Source: Hydractinia symbiolongicarpus
Lineage: Eukaryota; Cnidaria; Hydrozoa; Anthoathecata; Hydractiniidae
Reading direction: 5' to 3'
NCBI RefSeq assembly: GCF_029227915.1
Contig: NC_079884.1
Coordinates: forward strand, 29,080,001-29,144,000
DNA length: 64,000 nt
This document shows positions 63,481-64,000 of this stretch, piece by piece (positions within the stretch are counted from its first letter, which is position 1; each line of letters begins with the position of its first letter). The translations under genes and the position numbers were made by a program. The notes below the pieces were generated by a model. That model was not told the DNA's origin, made no database searches, and saw nothing but the letters and a program-made list of their open reading frames with translations.

Positions 63481-64000
63481 TTCGTACCAACATGTATTTA
63501 GCGATAGTATTCGGATATTACTAGGTTGCATGGCTTTTAACAGTGAAACGATTGACTGTGGGACTTAATTGAACTGATTTTGGACTTTGACCTTATAAAT
63601 GTGATAAATGAGGCAGTTTGACTACAAGAAGTAACATTCTTCTTAATTTGACATGATTGCTGGAACTCAGCGATTACACTGGGCGCTGTGGTAGCGCTTT
63701 ATTACAAAATTAAGATAAATAAGTAATTTTTAACTGTGGCACCAATCCTAGCCGGTAGTTCGCGCTGAAGAAATAGAGACAGTTTCAAAAACTACATTTT
63801 ATTGATTTTCTAACTTTGTCAATCCGTTTGAGTTACAACGGTTGCGTCACATATTCGTACCAACATGTATTTAGTGATTTTCTTCCGATATTACTAGGTT
63901 GCATCGCTTTTAACAGTGAAACGATTGACTCTGGGACTTAATTGAACTGATTTTGAACTGTGACCTTATAAATGTTATAAGTGAGACAATTGGACTCCAA

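Larger units (their letters stand above)
1..64000 (+). repeat. Tandem satellite array, ~372-bp monomer, 171 full copies plus one partial
   Basis: The landmark GTAGCG followed by (C/T/A)TTTATT, CTCCATTT or TTCATTT recurs every 371-373 bp across the whole window, always in the same orientation. A typical monomer (for example 11532-11903) runs: AT-rich start, CTGTGGCACCAATCCTAGCC, GCTGAAGAAATAG, ACAGTTTCAAAAACTAC, CCGTTTGAGTTACAACGG, TTGCGTCACATATTCGTACC, AACATGTATTTAG, GGTTGCATCGCTTT, AACAGTGAAACGATTGACTG, TGGGACTTAATTGAACT, ACATGATTGCTGGAACTCAG, CGATTACACTG, GCGCTGTGGTAGCG. About 36% G+C was counted in 18731-19102. Function is not encoded. The likely role, inferred only from array size and periodicity, is centromeric or heterochromatic DNA. 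I do not recognise the family. Phase of the unit is my choice. Confidence 0.98.
61104..64000 (+). repeat. 1483-bp tetramer, two copies
   Basis: Copy 1 monomers start at 61104, 61477, 61850 and 62214; copy 2 at 62587, 62960, 63333 and 63697 (cut by the window end). Offsets are 1483 bp because each unit includes one 364-bp monomer. I count about eight or nine differences, for example CCTAGACGTTGC against CCTAGCCGTTGC, ACAAAGGTTCCG against ACAACGGTTCCG, GTAGGGTTC against GTAGTGTTC, and AATACAACATT against ATTACAAAATT. Copy 2 departs near 63955 (GATTTTGAACTGTGACC). Confidence 0.92.

Noticed and set aside
1-64000. CRISPR array
   Set aside because: Repeats are about 372 bp with no unique spacers, and the content is eukaryotic-type satellite.
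1-64000. Ribosomal DNA spacer or subrepeat array
   Set aside because: No rRNA sequence or promoter-like unit is present anywhere, and the complete period is 372 bp without a transcribed unit.
1-64000. Telomeric or subtelomeric repeats (TTAGG or TTAGGG type)
   Set aside because: Only isolated words such as CCTAG and GTTAG occur within the monomer. There is no run of telomere repeats.
1-64000. RNA polymerase III gene or tRNA-like promoter boxes inside the monomer
   Set aside because: GTGGTAGCG at the junction is faintly like part of an A box, but no B box, cloverleaf or T-run terminator at a suitable distance was found.

Overview
The window is one uninterrupted tandem satellite array. From base 1 to base 64000 it is a head-to-tail repeat of a monomer of about 372 bp, with 171 complete monomers and a partial one (63697-64000). 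All monomers share one orientation. I see no unique sequence, gene, RNA gene, transposon or inversion. One monomer that I counted (18731-19102) is about 36% G+C, and its CpG content is near expectation. Array size, monomer length (about two nucleosomes) and multi-monomer periodicity point to centromeric, pericentromeric or other heterochromatic DNA of a eukaryote. The lack of CpG loss fits an animal with little germline CpG methylation, such as many insects, but I cannot name the species or the satellite family.

Monomers are phased here to start just after the conserved GTAGCG, at (C/T/A)TTTATT, CTCCATTT or (C/A)TTCATTT. Usual lengths are 371, 372 and 373 bp. Exceptions are 364 bp (four monomers with an internal replacement), 367-368 bp (three), 374 bp (10042), 370 bp (58126), 345 bp (50731, internal deletion) and 493 bp (17121, out-of-register fusion).

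Three domains can be seen. Domain I (1-23947) is built of types I label A to M. It holds a recurring B-C-E cassette, a 1491-bp tetramer, a nearly perfect 1110-bp trimer in three copies (7082-10320), 745-bp dimer duplications, and segmental copies 5 to 6.5 kb apart. Domain II (23948-49987) is built of types N, O, P, Q, R and S, marked by AAAAAATTCAG near the start, GGTTCTGTCACAT in the middle and GGCGCTGTAGTAGCG at the end. It holds a 2602-bp heptamer twice, a 1114-bp trimer 2.7 times, and a block of about 5.9 kb that recurs 12.65 kb (34 monomers) downstream. Domain III (49988-64000) mixes features of both and holds a 2967-bp octamer twice, a partial third copy of it, and a 1483-bp tetramer twice.

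The layout reads as nested unequal crossover and gene conversion. Blocks of 1, 2, 3, 4, 5, 7, 8 and 34 monomers have been duplicated at different times, and many monomers are chimeras of two types. Short symmetric sequences persist: a hairpin at the monomer junction, a CCGTT/AACGG dyad and a GC palindrome. Two near-invariant blocks may be protein-binding or nucleosome-positioning sites. All identities and breakpoints were read by eye and are approximate to some tens of bases.
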